A stretch of DNA of 42,443 nt from Prochlorococcus sp. AG-449-P16 (lineage in GTDB: Bacteria; Cyanobacteriota; Cyanobacteriia; PCC-6307; Cyanobiaceae), in the NCBI GenBank assembly GCA_003212175.1, contig QCQN01000006.1, positions 1 to 42,443 of the forward strand, read 5' to 3'. Below, piece after piece: positions 30,620 to 37,444 of the stretch. The position numbers were made by a program, and so were the translations under genes. The notes beneath the pieces are model-generated. The model saw nothing but the letters and a program-made list of their open reading frames with translations, ran no database searches and was not told the DNA's origin. Position 1 is the stretch's first letter, and every line of letters begins with the position of its first letter.

Positions 30620-31012
30620 TCAATCAAAGCCAAGAAATAATTCTTTGTGTACAACAAGAACATCAAATAAAGTTGTCCCATGAATAGGACTTAATGGGAC
30701 TTTGTCTATATTCAATGCTTCTGCGCAGATTAAATGAGCATCCCATTTTGTATCGTGATCACTAATTTCAATTGACCACTCAATTACTTTTTTGAAATGA
30801 TCTGGCATCTCTGAACCAATTTTTCTGCAAATTTGACATAGAACTGACAAAAGCGGGGGCTTTGATGGCCTTTTTAAATCTTTAATAAGACTTGGCTGTG
30901 TAAAAACGCTTGTATAGCGGATGTAATCTATTAATTCATATTCTTCTTTAGAAAGAGCTGCTTTATCTAATGCTCTTTCAAATTCTTTTATTGGGGTTAT
31001 GGGCCTATCCAA
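30620..31012 (-). CDS. Hypothetical protein, 130 aa
   Basis: Soluble, mainly helical: MDRPITPIKEFERALDKAAL, then SKEEYELIDYIRYTSVF; C-terminus HGTTLFDVLVVHKELFLGFD. Two cysteines in VLCQICRKIG form C-x2-C but no second pair exists, so a zinc ribbon is unlikely. It lies 4 bp downstream of tatA on the same strand and is probably co-transcribed with it. No function can be given. Confidence 0.7.
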   Translation of the reverse strand: MDRPITPIKEFERALDKAALSKEEYELIDYIRYTSVFTQPSLIKDLKRPSKPPLLSVLCQICRKIGSEMPDHFKKVIEWSIEISDHDTKWDAHLICAEALNIDKVPLSPIHGTTLFDVLVVHKELFLGFD

Positions 31013-31016
31013 GATA

Positions 31017-31307
31017 TTAGTTGGGGCTGTTTTCTTTATTTGAAAAATTCTTGTTTTCTGAATCTATTTTTTCTTGATTAATTTCATTTGTTTGATTGCT
31101 TTCTATCGATTTAGGAGATTCCTCTTTATCTTGTTCGTTCATAACTTGATCTATTTCATTTTGAAATTCGTTCGAAGCTTTTTTAAGACTTTTCAAAGTT
31201 TTGCCTAGCTGTTTTCCTAATTCTGGAAGCTTTTTTGGACCAAAGATTAAAAGAGCTAAGATTAGTATTACAGTAACTTCAGGCAAACCTACACCAAAAA
31301 TATTCAT
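31017..31307 (-). CDS. tatA: Sec-independent protein translocase TatA/TatE
   Basis: 96 residues. N-terminal helix GLPEVTVILILALLIFG is followed by the hinge FGPKKLPELGKQLGK and the amphipathic helix TLKSLKKASNEFQNEIDQVM, diagnostic for TatA. The rest is hydrophilic, Asn/Glu/Ser rich. TatA forms the pore for folded proteins carrying twin-arginine signals into thylakoid lumen and periplasm. It heads a two-gene unit with the 130-aa gene; no tatC is in the window. Confidence 0.93.
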   Translation of the reverse strand: MNIFGVGLPEVTVILILALLIFGPKKLPELGKQLGKTLKSLKKASNEFQNEIDQVMNEQDKEESPKSIESNQTNEINQEKIDSENKNFSNKENSPN

Positions 31308-31397
31308 GGCTGATAAATATAAAACTTATGAGAAAATCTATCATTAAATATAGTCAAAACATTTAAAAATTTCATTCTTTGAATAGCTTTATTAATA

Positions 31398-31535
31398 TTA
31401 AAAAATTTTGAAGAATATTATTGCTATTAATACCCCCTTAAAGAAAACAAACCAAAGTAATTGATAATCACTCAATTTGAATTTTTTTTGGTACCTCTTT
31501 ATAAGAGTTTTGTGTTTATCTATTAATTTTCTCAT
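31398..31535 (-). CDS. 45-residue membrane peptide
   Basis: ATG at 31535: MRKLIDKHKTLIKRYQKKFK then LSDYQLLWFVFFKGVLIAII, ending FFKIF. A very basic N-terminal helix is followed by one membrane helix, so the C-terminus likely faces out or the lumen. The LSDYQLLWFVFFKG stretch looks conserved-type, not random. 90 bp upstream of tatA on the same strand. Confidence 0.55.
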   Translation of the reverse strand: MRKLIDKHKTLIKRYQKKFKLSDYQLLWFVFFKGVLIAIIFFKIF

Positions 31536-31708
31536 TTTCACGGAAATTATTTTTCATTATCACAGATTATATCTTAATTTCTTTTATTATTATTTTGTGA
31601 GAAATCCTAGATTCAACTCAAATTAGATTATTCTATAAATTTCGATCTTGTACTAAATTAATTTTGTTCCTAAATTCTTGAAACTAATCGCTAAATTTCT
31701 TTAAAAAA

Positions 31709-31948
31709 ATGAAGTACTTATTTTTTGTTTTTTACCTAAGTTTTCTAATTTATCCATCCCAAGCCGTTACCACTAAAATGTTTAAAGTATTGGATACGTG
31801 CGCAAGGTATAGACTTGGTGAGACTGATGCTAATGAGGCCTTAGAAAAACTAAAATTAAAATTAACGAATTCTTCTGCTAATGAGCCAAAGGACTTAGTA
31901 AGAAAATATTGCTCAGTATTTACTCCAAATGAAAAAATTGAATTTTAA
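31709..31948 (+). CDS. Small secreted protein, 79 aa
   Basis: A classical signal peptide (MKYLFFVFYLSFLIYPSQA) is followed by a helical domain of about 60 residues, with cysteines at C32 (DTCARYRLG) and C69 (KYCSVFTP) that could form a disulfide after export. The tail contains EKIEF. No family recognised. Monocistronic on its strand. Confidence 0.65.
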   Translation: MKYLFFVFYLSFLIYPSQAVTTKMFKVLDTCARYRLGETDANEALEKLKLKLTNSSANEPKDLVRKYCSVFTPNEKIEF

Positions 31949-31968
31949 TCTTAGAAATAAATATTTAA

Positions 31969-32100
31969 CTATTCTTTTTTTGAATAATTTTTAGCTTTGT
32001 TTCGTACTTCTTTAACTTTTTTAAAATTAGTTATTTTTAAATTAAAAATAATTCCTAAAAAAAGAATAAGAAATAAAAAAATATAAATTATTAATTCCAT
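31969..32100 (-). CDS. 43-residue membrane peptide
   Basis: ATG at 32100: MELIIYIFLFLILFLGIIFN then LKITNFKKVKEVRNKAKNYS. An N-terminal helix and a very basic tail, a common shape for Prochlorococcus small proteins. It is convergent with the 31709 gene. No family assigned. Confidence 0.45.
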   Translation of the reverse strand: MELIIYIFLFLILFLGIIFNLKITNFKKVKEVRNKAKNYSKKE

Positions 32101-32250
32101 AATATTGAATTAATAAATTTACCCTAGTATATTTCAATAATTTTTTAGTATCTTTTAAAACAAAAAAATTGATTTTAATTTAAGTTATTTACTTTGAAGC
32201 CCACAAAAAAAACATTTTAACTTCTAATATGGAGCTTTATAGGAATTATT

Positions 32251-32700
32251 GTGCAGATCGGAGATAAAATCCCAGAATTCTCTTTACTGGATCAAAATGG
32301 AATTAAAAGATCAAATAAGGGATTAAAAAATCCACTTGTTTTGTTTTTTTATCCAAAAGATGATACGCCGGGTTGCACTATAGAAGTTTGCGGATTTAGA
32401 GATAAATATGACTTATTTAAAGTATTAGGTGCGCAAGTTTGGGGAGTAAGTAATGGAAGTACCTCAAGTCATTTAGCATTTGCTAATAAAAATAAATTAC
32501 AATATCCACTTCTTTGCGATACGAATGACTCTCTTAGAAAAAATTTTAAAGTTCCTAAAGTATTAGGTTTTATGGATGGTAGGGTAACTTACGTTATAGA
32601 TCGTAAAGGGACAGTTAGGCATATTTTTAGAGATTTGTTGAATGGCCCTGAACACATTAAAGAGGCTATTAGAGTACTTAAGGAAATTCAAAATCAATAA
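32251..32700 (+). CDS. bcp: Peroxiredoxin Q (bacterioferritin comigratory protein type)
   Basis: 149 residues from GTG 32251. The thioredoxin-fold peroxidase core has FFYPKDDTPGCTIEVCGFRD, with peroxidatic C42 and resolving C47 four residues apart, the 2-Cys PrxQ type. R-containing motif LVLFFYPKDDTPG and the C-terminal LNGPEHIKEAIRVLKE fit. It reduces H2O2 and organic hydroperoxides with thioredoxin. Its position in a stress-rich region fits defence against photooxidative damage. No better ATG exists in frame. Confidence 0.93.
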   Translation: MQIGDKIPEFSLLDQNGIKRSNKGLKNPLVLFFYPKDDTPGCTIEVCGFRDKYDLFKVLGAQVWGVSNGSTSSHLAFANKNKLQYPLLCDTNDSLRKNFKVPKVLGFMDGRVTYVIDRKGTVRHIFRDLLNGPEHIKEAIRVLKEIQNQ

Positions 32701-32767
32701 ATTATTATTTACAGAACTATAGATTAATAAGTTTTGTTTTATTATAGTTTCAGCTTTATTTTAATAT

Positions 32768-33040
32768 ATGAAGAGAATGGGAATGCAGGCTGTCGACCTT
32801 GCTATACAAAATGGAGTCGATCTCGACGGTACTCCAATCCCTCAAAAAATGCTAGATTTATATAACAGAATTATGGATGAGGAGAATAAAAGAAAAAGGA
32901 GTGGTGTTAAAAAATCAATGAGAAATAGATGCGTCAAAACTGGTTCAAAACATTTTGATAAAGACACATTGAATCAATTATTAATAGACTCAGGGTGGGA
33001 AGGTCTCAAAGAAAAGGAAATTTTATTTTTTTATAACTAA
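32768..33040 (+). CDS. Hypothetical protein, 90 aa
   Basis: Starts MKRMGMQAVDLAIQNGVDLD. Middle is basic (EENKRKRSGVKKSMRNRCVK), end is LNQLLIDSGWEGLKEKEILF. One cysteine. It resembles small cyanobacterial proteins with a basic helical hairpin that might bind nucleic acid, but no family is recognised. It follows bcp by 67 bp. Confidence 0.65.
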   Translation: MKRMGMQAVDLAIQNGVDLDGTPIPQKMLDLYNRIMDEENKRKRSGVKKSMRNRCVKTGSKHFDKDTLNQLLIDSGWEGLKEKEILFFYN

Positions 33041-33135
33041 AAAAATTTTTAACTCATCTTAAAATTATTTATACTAAATTTTACCTAAATTGCGAAACTG
33101 AGAACTAAATATTTTTTTAGATCTAATTTTTTGTA

Positions 33136-33480
33136 TTATTTAAACCATCCTTTTTTGTCAGAAGACACCATTTTCTCTTTTTCAGCTTTTGTTTTAATAC
33201 TTGCTTTTTTAAAAGCTAAGTATGCTTCTATAACCGTAACTATTGATATCAAAAAAAGACCAGAAATCCCAATTATTTGTTCTTTTTGAGAAGGTTCTGA
33301 ATCTCCTTGTAAAAAAAACCCTAAACTGAACCATGCAGTACTAGAAGCGATTGTTAAAAAATATGGTTTCCATCTTCTTTGATACAAGTAACCCGATCCT
33401 AAACCAGGAAGAAAATTTAAAAAAGATCCTACCCATCCTCTTGAAGATGCAAGTATTTCTTCTCTAGAGGGGTAAGACAT
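33136..33480 (-). CDS. TM2-like membrane protein, 114 aa
   Basis: Three hydrophobic stretches: FLNFLPGLGSGYLYQRRW (18-35), YFLTIASSTAWFSLGFFL (40-57) and a third at about 69-91 before a basic C-terminus. The PGLGSGYLYQRRW motif is typical of the TM2 family and its cyanobacterial relatives. The ending KKGWFK repeats the WK ending of other small membrane proteins. Function unknown. It follows the 33485 microgene by 4 bp. Confidence 0.65.
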   Translation of the reverse strand: MSYPSREEILASSRGWVGSFLNFLPGLGSGYLYQRRWKPYFLTIASSTAWFSLGFFLQGDSEPSQKEQIIGISGLFLISIVTVIEAYLAFKKASIKTKAEKEKMVSSDKKGWFK

Positions 33481-33484
33481 TTGG

Positions 33485-33589
33485 TTAGGTATTTATTAAA
33501 TGTGCATTTATGTAAGCAAAAGATATTGCTGCGCAGATCACCCAACTAAAGGGTAAAAACATTCTTACCTTTTCTTTTTTATTGTTCAT
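33485..33589 (-). CDS. 34-residue membrane peptide
   Basis: ATG at 33589: MNNKKEKVRMFLPFSWVICA then AISFAYINAHLINT. Basic start, one helix with a cysteine. Its stop is 4 bp from the 33136-33480 gene, so both could be one transcript. Confidence 0.45.
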   Translation of the reverse strand: MNNKKEKVRMFLPFSWVICAAISFAYINAHLINT

Positions 33590-33655
33590 TTTTTTATTAT
33601 GGAAAATATTTTTAGAATCTGTGGATTAATGGATATCTTAAAACTAGAAGAATTA

Positions 33656-33683
33656 AAAAAAGACGGTTAAAAAACCGTCTTTG
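33656..33683 (-). terminator. Rho-independent terminator after the 78-aa gene
   Basis: Ten-bp arms aaagacggtt (33659-33668) and aaccgtcttt (33673-33682) around aaaa. On the minus strand a U-run follows, matching the end of the 33709-33945 gene transcript. Confidence 0.8.
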
Positions 33684-33708
33684 GAAATGTAAATTCACTA
33701 AGAATAAA

Positions 33709-33945
33709 TTATTTATTTTTTGAGGCAGAGAGTATTTTAAGTTCTTTCTTTACTTCTTTCTCTCTCTCTTCAAGATGTTTTAGTTGAGCTTTAAAAGCAT
33801 CTTCGAGTTTTACTTTTTGTGTTGTAATTTCATCAAGCTCTTCTTGATGATGGTTTTTCTTTATCTCCTTCATTTCACTATCAGAAATAACATATACTTG
33901 GCGATATGAAGGTGTTTCAAAAAGAAGATCAAACATTGAATACAT
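33709..33945 (-). CDS. Coiled-coil hypothetical protein, 78 aa
   Basis: Starts MYSMFDLLFETPSYRQVYVI. Residues about 20-75 form a charged helix (EMKEIKKNHHQEELDEITTQ, LKHLEEREKEVKKELKILS) with heptad hydrophobics, a likely coiled coil. Soluble; the N-terminal MFDLLFETPSYRQVYVIS is a conserved-looking segment. It has its own terminator. Function unknown. Confidence 0.7.
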   Translation of the reverse strand: MYSMFDLLFETPSYRQVYVISDSEMKEIKKNHHQEELDEITTQKVKLEDAFKAQLKHLEEREKEVKKELKILSASKNK

Positions 33946-33988
33946 AATTGAACTTTGAATTAGTACAAATTAAATATCTAATAATTTT

Positions 33989-34090
33989 TTGAAATATGAA
34001 AGTATAAATACCGAAGATATTGATACGGCAAATACACCGAATTTCGGTTTACCTAACATGACCGCCCAGTATTTACCGATCAAATTTTAA
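33989..34090 (+). CDS. Possible 33-residue peptide (TTG start)
   Basis: TTG 33989 to TAA 34090. The product, LKYESINTEDIDTANTPNFG then LPNMTAQYLPIKF, has a proline-rich end that does not look like random low-GC sequence, and local GC content (ccgaatttcgg, accgccc) exceeds the neighbourhood. The start has no clear ribosome site. It may be a remnant of a longer gene. Confidence 0.35.
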   Translation: MKYESINTEDIDTANTPNFGLPNMTAQYLPIKF

Positions 34091-34137
34091 AGTATTAGAG
34101 ATATGATTCTAGAAATCTTAATTAAGAAGGACTAAAA

Positions 34138-34580
34138 ATGGATTTAAAAATTACTAAAATATTAGTAATATCATCCAAAGAAATTAAGTTGCGATTTTCT
34201 AAGTCCTCCGGTCTTAGAAGGCAAAATGTAAATAAAATAGAAAGTAGAGTAGAGATTATTTTTAATTTATAAGATTCAAAAGTATTAAATGATTATCAGA
34301 AAGGAGTTCTTAAGATAAACTTGAAAAAAAATTAGTTAATAATAACTTACGTTAAGCAGTTCAAGAATACAGAAATCAATTATTAAAAAGACAGCTAGCT
34401 TTAATCAAATTTAGTTAAATCATAAAAAATGCTTTAGATAAAACATTTATTTAAATAAACCATTTAAATTAAGAAAATCTTCACAACCAACTAAAGAATG
34501 TCAAAAGAAAAGAGTTGAGATTAAGAAAAAACGTTGCGAATTGAAAAAAGTAGACAAAAAGAAAAAAACATATCAAATAT
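34138..34580 (+). pseudogene. arfB: Decayed arfB/YaeJ-type peptidyl-tRNA hydrolase (GGQ family)
   Basis: From ATG 34138 the reading frame gives MDLKITKILVISSKEIKLRF, SKSSGLRRQNVNKIESRVEI and IFNL, a match to the RF-1-like domain of ArfB, in which SSGPGGQNVNK is the catalytic motif. Here GPGGQ is replaced by GLRRQ, so the GGQ is lost. A stop follows at 34270, then recognisable pieces continue in shifted frames: DSKVLNDYQKGVL, QFKNTEIN, RQLALIKFS, IIKNALDKTFI, RKSSQPTKE, CQKKRVEIKKKR and KKSRQKEKN, matching the helical middle and the basic, ribosome-binding tail of the family in order. Several stops and at least two frameshifts are needed. ArfB rescues stalled ribosomes; this copy cannot be functional. 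Boundaries approximate. Confidence 0.8.
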
Positions 34581-34653
34581 GAATAAAGAAAATAAATATT
34601 TACTTAGCAAACTACAATCAAACATATGATAGATTTAATCTTATTTTGGTTTA

Positions 34654-34905
34654 TTGACTTCAAATAATGATTTCTGGTTAATTGACTCCAATTTTGTAGG
34701 GGTGATGCGTTTCTACAAAGATAAAGATAATCCTAATAAATCAATTGATTATGTGTTTGTTGAAGAAGGAATTATTATGGGAATTTATGGAGAAAATCCT
34801 CCATTAATGAAAACTAGAAAAAAACTTGTTATTGAAGAAGCAAGATTGTTATGGAAAAATTTGTTAACTGAAGGTTGGCAAAAAACTAATAAAAAATGGT
34901 GAGAA
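34654..34905 (+). CDS. DUF1651 family protein
   Basis: 82 residues from a TTG. DUF1651 pattern: FWLIDSNFVGVMRFYKD at the start and MKTRKKLVIEEARLLWKNLL, then TEGWQ, at the end. The family is confined to Prochlorococcus and marine Synechococcus, short, soluble, of unknown function. No canonical ATG in frame, so TTG or a more upstream start is uncertain. Confidence 0.7.
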
Positions 34906-34929
34906 AAATTTCACCATCAAAAAATTTTT

Positions 34930-35094
34930 TTATAAAATAAAAGACCCTTTAGGATATAGCTTGGCAATTTTTTTATGCTGTAAAAAATTCCTTTTTTTGA
35001 TGTCGTATTCATATCTTTTCAACATCATTAAATAGTTTGTAACCCCAAAAAGTATTAAAAAGACAATGAATCTTATTCCTGCCTCAAAGTTCAT
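34930..35094 (-). CDS. 54-residue membrane peptide
   Basis: ATG at 35094: MNFEAGIRFIVFLILFGVTN, one helix, then a basic tail (YLMMLKRYEYDIKKRNFL, then HKKIAKLYPKG). It is convergent with the DUF1651 gene. Positive-inside pattern puts the tail in the cytoplasm. Not recognised. Confidence 0.5.
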   Translation of the reverse strand: MNFEAGIRFIVFLILFGVTNYLMMLKRYEYDIKKRNFLQHKKIAKLYPKGSFIL

Positions 35095-35161
35095 ATGTTT
35101 ATTAAATTAAGCTTTATCTTAATTTGACAATTATTAATCAAAAATCAATCGGTATTTATAT

Positions 35162-36022
35162 CTAATTAAAAGGTCTAGAGAAAATCTTTTTTGATTTTAT
35201 TGCATAAAAAATACATAACAATACTAATATTAAGATTGCACTAAAGCTGCCTATTGGGTTTGGAATATTTTGTGTAAAAGGCCCTGCTAAAAAAGAAGGT
35301 GTATTTTCTTTAAATTCTATTAATCCGTTATTTATAAAGAACCAAATGCCCACAAGTCCTCCATGAATTCCTATGCAATTCCACAAAGAACCTTTATCTC
35401 TAATTCTTACCAATGATAGAAATATCCCAAGTAAAATAAATCCTAAACGCAATCCAATAGTGTTCCAAAAGATCTCATCTGATAAATTATGAACTAAACT
35501 AAAAACTAAAGCTTGTAAAGCTATTGATATTTTTGCACCATATTCAAATTTCAACTCTTCTAGTAACCACCCTCTAAAAATTATTTCCTCTGCGAATCCA
35601 ACGCCTAATCCAAGTAGAATAGAATTTAACAATATGCTAGGCGAGAATTCACCTATCCAAGAAATACAATTTTTTTGCAATAGTGGGACCAAAATTATAA
35701 TTATTAAAACTAAAGCAATTAAAATACCTTGAGAAAAACTGACAAAGTTCTTTAAGAATTTGTGTTTAGTTATGCCTAGAAGTAACCATGTGCTTGATAT
35801 GTTCCTTTTGATATAAAACCAATATGGAAGTAAAATAATAAAAAGTAAGAAAGTCAAAATAGTACCAATTAAGGATAAATTTTCTTTTTCAAAATTTAAT
35901 AATAATAATGGCTGAGATAAAGCCCAACCAATGCCATAGAGAATTGGAACAAAAAATATAGTGGATAAAAAACTTGGTTTTAAAAGAAAAAAACTTTTAG
36001 TAAATATTATTAAATTTTTCAT
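35162..36022 (-). CDS. CPBP-family intramembrane metalloprotease
   Basis: 286 residues, about eight membrane helices. The CPBP (Abi/CAAX protease) motifs are in order: EEIIFRGWLLEEL (E-E-x3-R), then FSLVHN (F-x3-H), then a third membrane motif near FILLGIFLSL. These residues bind the zinc and act on membrane substrates, including prenylated peptides and, in bacteria, bacteriocin-related targets. Substrate is unknown. It is followed upstream by a small hydrophilic gene 17 bp away on the same strand. Confidence 0.88.
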   Translation of the reverse strand: MKNLIIFTKSFFLLKPSFLSTIFFVPILYGIGWALSQPLLLLNFEKENLSLIGTILTFLLFIILLPYWFYIKRNISSTWLLLGITKHKFLKNFVSFSQGILIALVLIIIILVPLLQKNCISWIGEFSPSILLNSILLGLGVGFAEEIIFRGWLLEELKFEYGAKISIALQALVFSLVHNLSDEIFWNTIGLRLGFILLGIFLSLVRIRDKGSLWNCIGIHGGLVGIWFFINNGLIEFKENTPSFLAGPFTQNIPNPIGSFSAILILVLLCIFYAIKSKKIFSRPFN

Positions 36023-36039
36023 CTTAGTTTAAATATTAA

Positions 36040-36237
36040 TTACCTCCAAGCTTTGCCTTTGACTATTCTAACTACTTGTTCAAAAATATTAAATTTTTTC
36101 TTTTTACTATAATTTATGTTTTTTGAGAGATGAGATAAATCTTTATAAAATTGTCGAGTTATTTTATCTTCTTTATCACTAGGCCAAAGTAAATCTGAGC
36201 CCTCTTCATATTCTTCTTTATATCTTTCTTTATTCAA
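36040..36237 (-). CDS. Small hydrophilic protein, 65 aa
   Basis: ATG at 36237: MNKERYKEEYEEGSDLLWPS, then DKEDKITRQFYKDLSHLSKN, ending with basic FEQVVRIVKGKAWR. No hydrophobic segment. 17 bp upstream of the CPBP protease gene, so probably co-transcribed; it could be a partner or regulator, but no domain is recognised. Confidence 0.6.
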   Translation of the reverse strand: MNKERYKEEYEEGSDLLWPSDKEDKITRQFYKDLSHLSKNINYSKKKKFNIFEQVVRIVKGKAWR

Positions 36238-36326
36238 ACCTTTTTGATATCTTAATAATTTAAATTCTACTTATTGCAAATGTTTAAAAGTGATGTTTAT
36301 TAAAATTGTATATTTATTTAAAATTT

Positions 36327-36416
36327 ATGCTTATTAATCTCTCGACTTTAATTTTTACATTATTATCTCCATTACTTATTTTTGCAGTAATAGTTTCCGT
36401 TTACTTATTTCATTAG
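36327..36416 (+). CDS. 29-residue single-helix membrane peptide
   Basis: ATG 36327: MLINLSTLIFTLLSPLLIFA then VIVSVYLFH. The whole chain is essentially one helix. Clean start, no longer frame. Unknown. Confidence 0.4.
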   Translation: MLINLSTLIFTLLSPLLIFAVIVSVYLFH

Positions 36417-36444
36417 AAAGTATTTATAAATAATTTAAACTTAC

Positions 36445-36540
36445 TTAAGGGCTTATTAAACCTGCTTTTTCTAATGCAAATGATAAAACTGCAATTATTG
36501 CCATTAGAGTTAAAATCTTGTTCTTTTTGATGAAATCCAT
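36445..36540 (-). CDS. 31-residue membrane peptide
   Basis: ATG at 36540: MDFIKKNKILTLMAIIAVLS then FALEKAGLISP. Basic start then one helix. It shares its first residues (MDFI-x-K) with the 29224-29334 peptide, suggesting a small family. Confidence 0.45.
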   Translation of the reverse strand: MDFIKKNKILTLMAIIAVLSFALEKAGLISP

Positions 36541-36611
36541 AATTCATATTTATAATCTATTTATTAAATTCTTTTATAAAGTAATAAATAATTAGAATTA
36601 TTATATCAACT

Positions 36612-36756
36612 ATGATGGAACTTAATATATCTAGGAGATTTAGTTCCCTCAATAGCTTCTTACAAAAAGATTATTGAAAAATATTATAAAGTTATTAAAG
36701 AAGGCGAATTTCATGAAAACCCCCTTGACTTAGATTTTTATTACCCTGATTGGTAA
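36612..36756 (+). pseudogene. Frameshifted small gene upstream of the 60-aa gene
   Basis: From 36616 a frame without a usable start reads LGDLVPSIASYKKIIEKYYK then VIKEGEFHENPLDLDFYYPD and W, ending at 36756. A tandem ATG at 36612 is in a different frame and leads to a stop after about 20 codons. Dropping one base near 36624 joins the ATG to the long frame. Either one base was inserted in this strain (or in the sequence) or translation uses a non-standard start. The coding-like composition and the 2-bp gap to the next gene argue for a real gene. Confidence 0.55.
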
Positions 36757-36758
36757 AT

Positions 36759-36941
36759 ATGCTTACTACAAAAATAACTTTTGCCTTAGCAGATTGGATT
36801 AGAGATTGGCGAAAATGCCGGGATCAGAATCCTTCTATTGAGGATTGTATAAAATTTGTTCAGTGGAAATTAGAAGATTATAAACTTTCTGATAGTGATA
36901 AAAGAATAATAGAAGCTATTTTGCTCTATGAATCTGAATAA
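36759..36941 (+). CDS. Hypothetical protein, 60 aa
   Basis: ATG 36759, 2 bp after the previous frame ends. MLTTKITFALADWIRDWRKC, then RDQNPSIEDCIKFVQWKLED, then KRIIEAILLYESE. Soluble, acidic-aromatic, with two cysteines. The pattern ADWIRDW...FVQWKLEDY suggests a short helical protein. It forms a two-gene cassette with the upstream frame. Unknown function. Confidence 0.6.
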   Translation: MLTTKITFALADWIRDWRKCRDQNPSIEDCIKFVQWKLEDYKLSDSDKRIIEAILLYESE

Positions 36942-37229
36942 GGAAGAATAATGGACTTTAATTTTTTAAATATATCTATAAAAAACAAAGTATCATGAGC
37001 ATCCTCTTACAAATTAAGAAAAAAGTAAATCAGCATATTTACGGATTTACTGAAAATATAAAAAGGAGTAATTTATAAATGTTGAGTTCGGAGGCAATCT
37101 AAATGATTGATAGACCGCCTGAAATTTAGCAAATTCCAAAATATAGGAAGCGTATTCCTGAGAATGGGATTTTTCGAAAATTAAAGTTCAATCAATAAGT
37201 CTGATAAGACTTCGCTTTATAATTACTAG
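36942..37229 (+). other. Intergenic region with micro-ORF and hairpins
   Basis: No gene with good support. A 27-codon ORF (36995-37078) has a clean ATG and stop but little else. Then 37079 starts a 7-codon ORF after an AGGAG site. Structured bases follow near 37095-37125: CAATC-TAAAT-GATTG enclosed by AGGC/GCCT. These may belong to a leader or a small RNA. Confidence 0.4.
37218..37223 (+). promoter_or_regulatory. Candidate -10 box of an sRNA
   Basis: A perfect consensus TATAAT. The base composition before it is AT-rich without a clear -35. It lies about 10 bp before the proposed start of the candidate RNA and points toward the orphan terminator. Confidence 0.45.
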
Positions 37230-37378
37230 CGACAATAGGGACTGAAATTATCGAGATAAATCCCCGAATTCACGTATTCTAGGTTTATGAGTATGTAGAC
37301 TTTAAAATATGTAACTTTATATCCTGTAAGAAGGAAATCAAATATCAAAAAGGGCTGTACAAACAGTCCTTTTTTTTA
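37230..37378 (+). ncRNA. Candidate small RNA of about 150 nt
   Basis: Bounded by TATAAT (37218-37223) and an intrinsic terminator (37349-37378). No plus-strand gene precedes the terminator within 400 bp, and frames inside carry stops at random frequency, so a non-coding transcript is the simplest reading. I do not recognise a Yfr, 6S, tmRNA or RNase P family. Confidence 0.45.
37349..37378 (+). terminator. Orphan rho-independent terminator
   Basis: Arms aaagggctgt (37349-37358) and acagtccttt (37363-37372), one G-U pair, loop acaa, and T-run to 37377. It is 72 bp before pip, too early to end anything but an upstream RNA. Confidence 0.8.
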
Positions 37379-37444
37379 ATCACTTCTAAACTAGACTTAT
37401 TTTTGGATAATATAGATTTATCAAGTGATTAAAAATATTTCAAA

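Noticed and set aside
37079..37370. One-frame reading (MLSSEAI... IPKYRKRIPENGIFRKLK ... INPRIHVF) suggesting a decayed protein gene
   Set aside because: Stops occur about as often as expected by chance in DNA this AT-rich, and no family was recognised; the terminator fits an RNA better.
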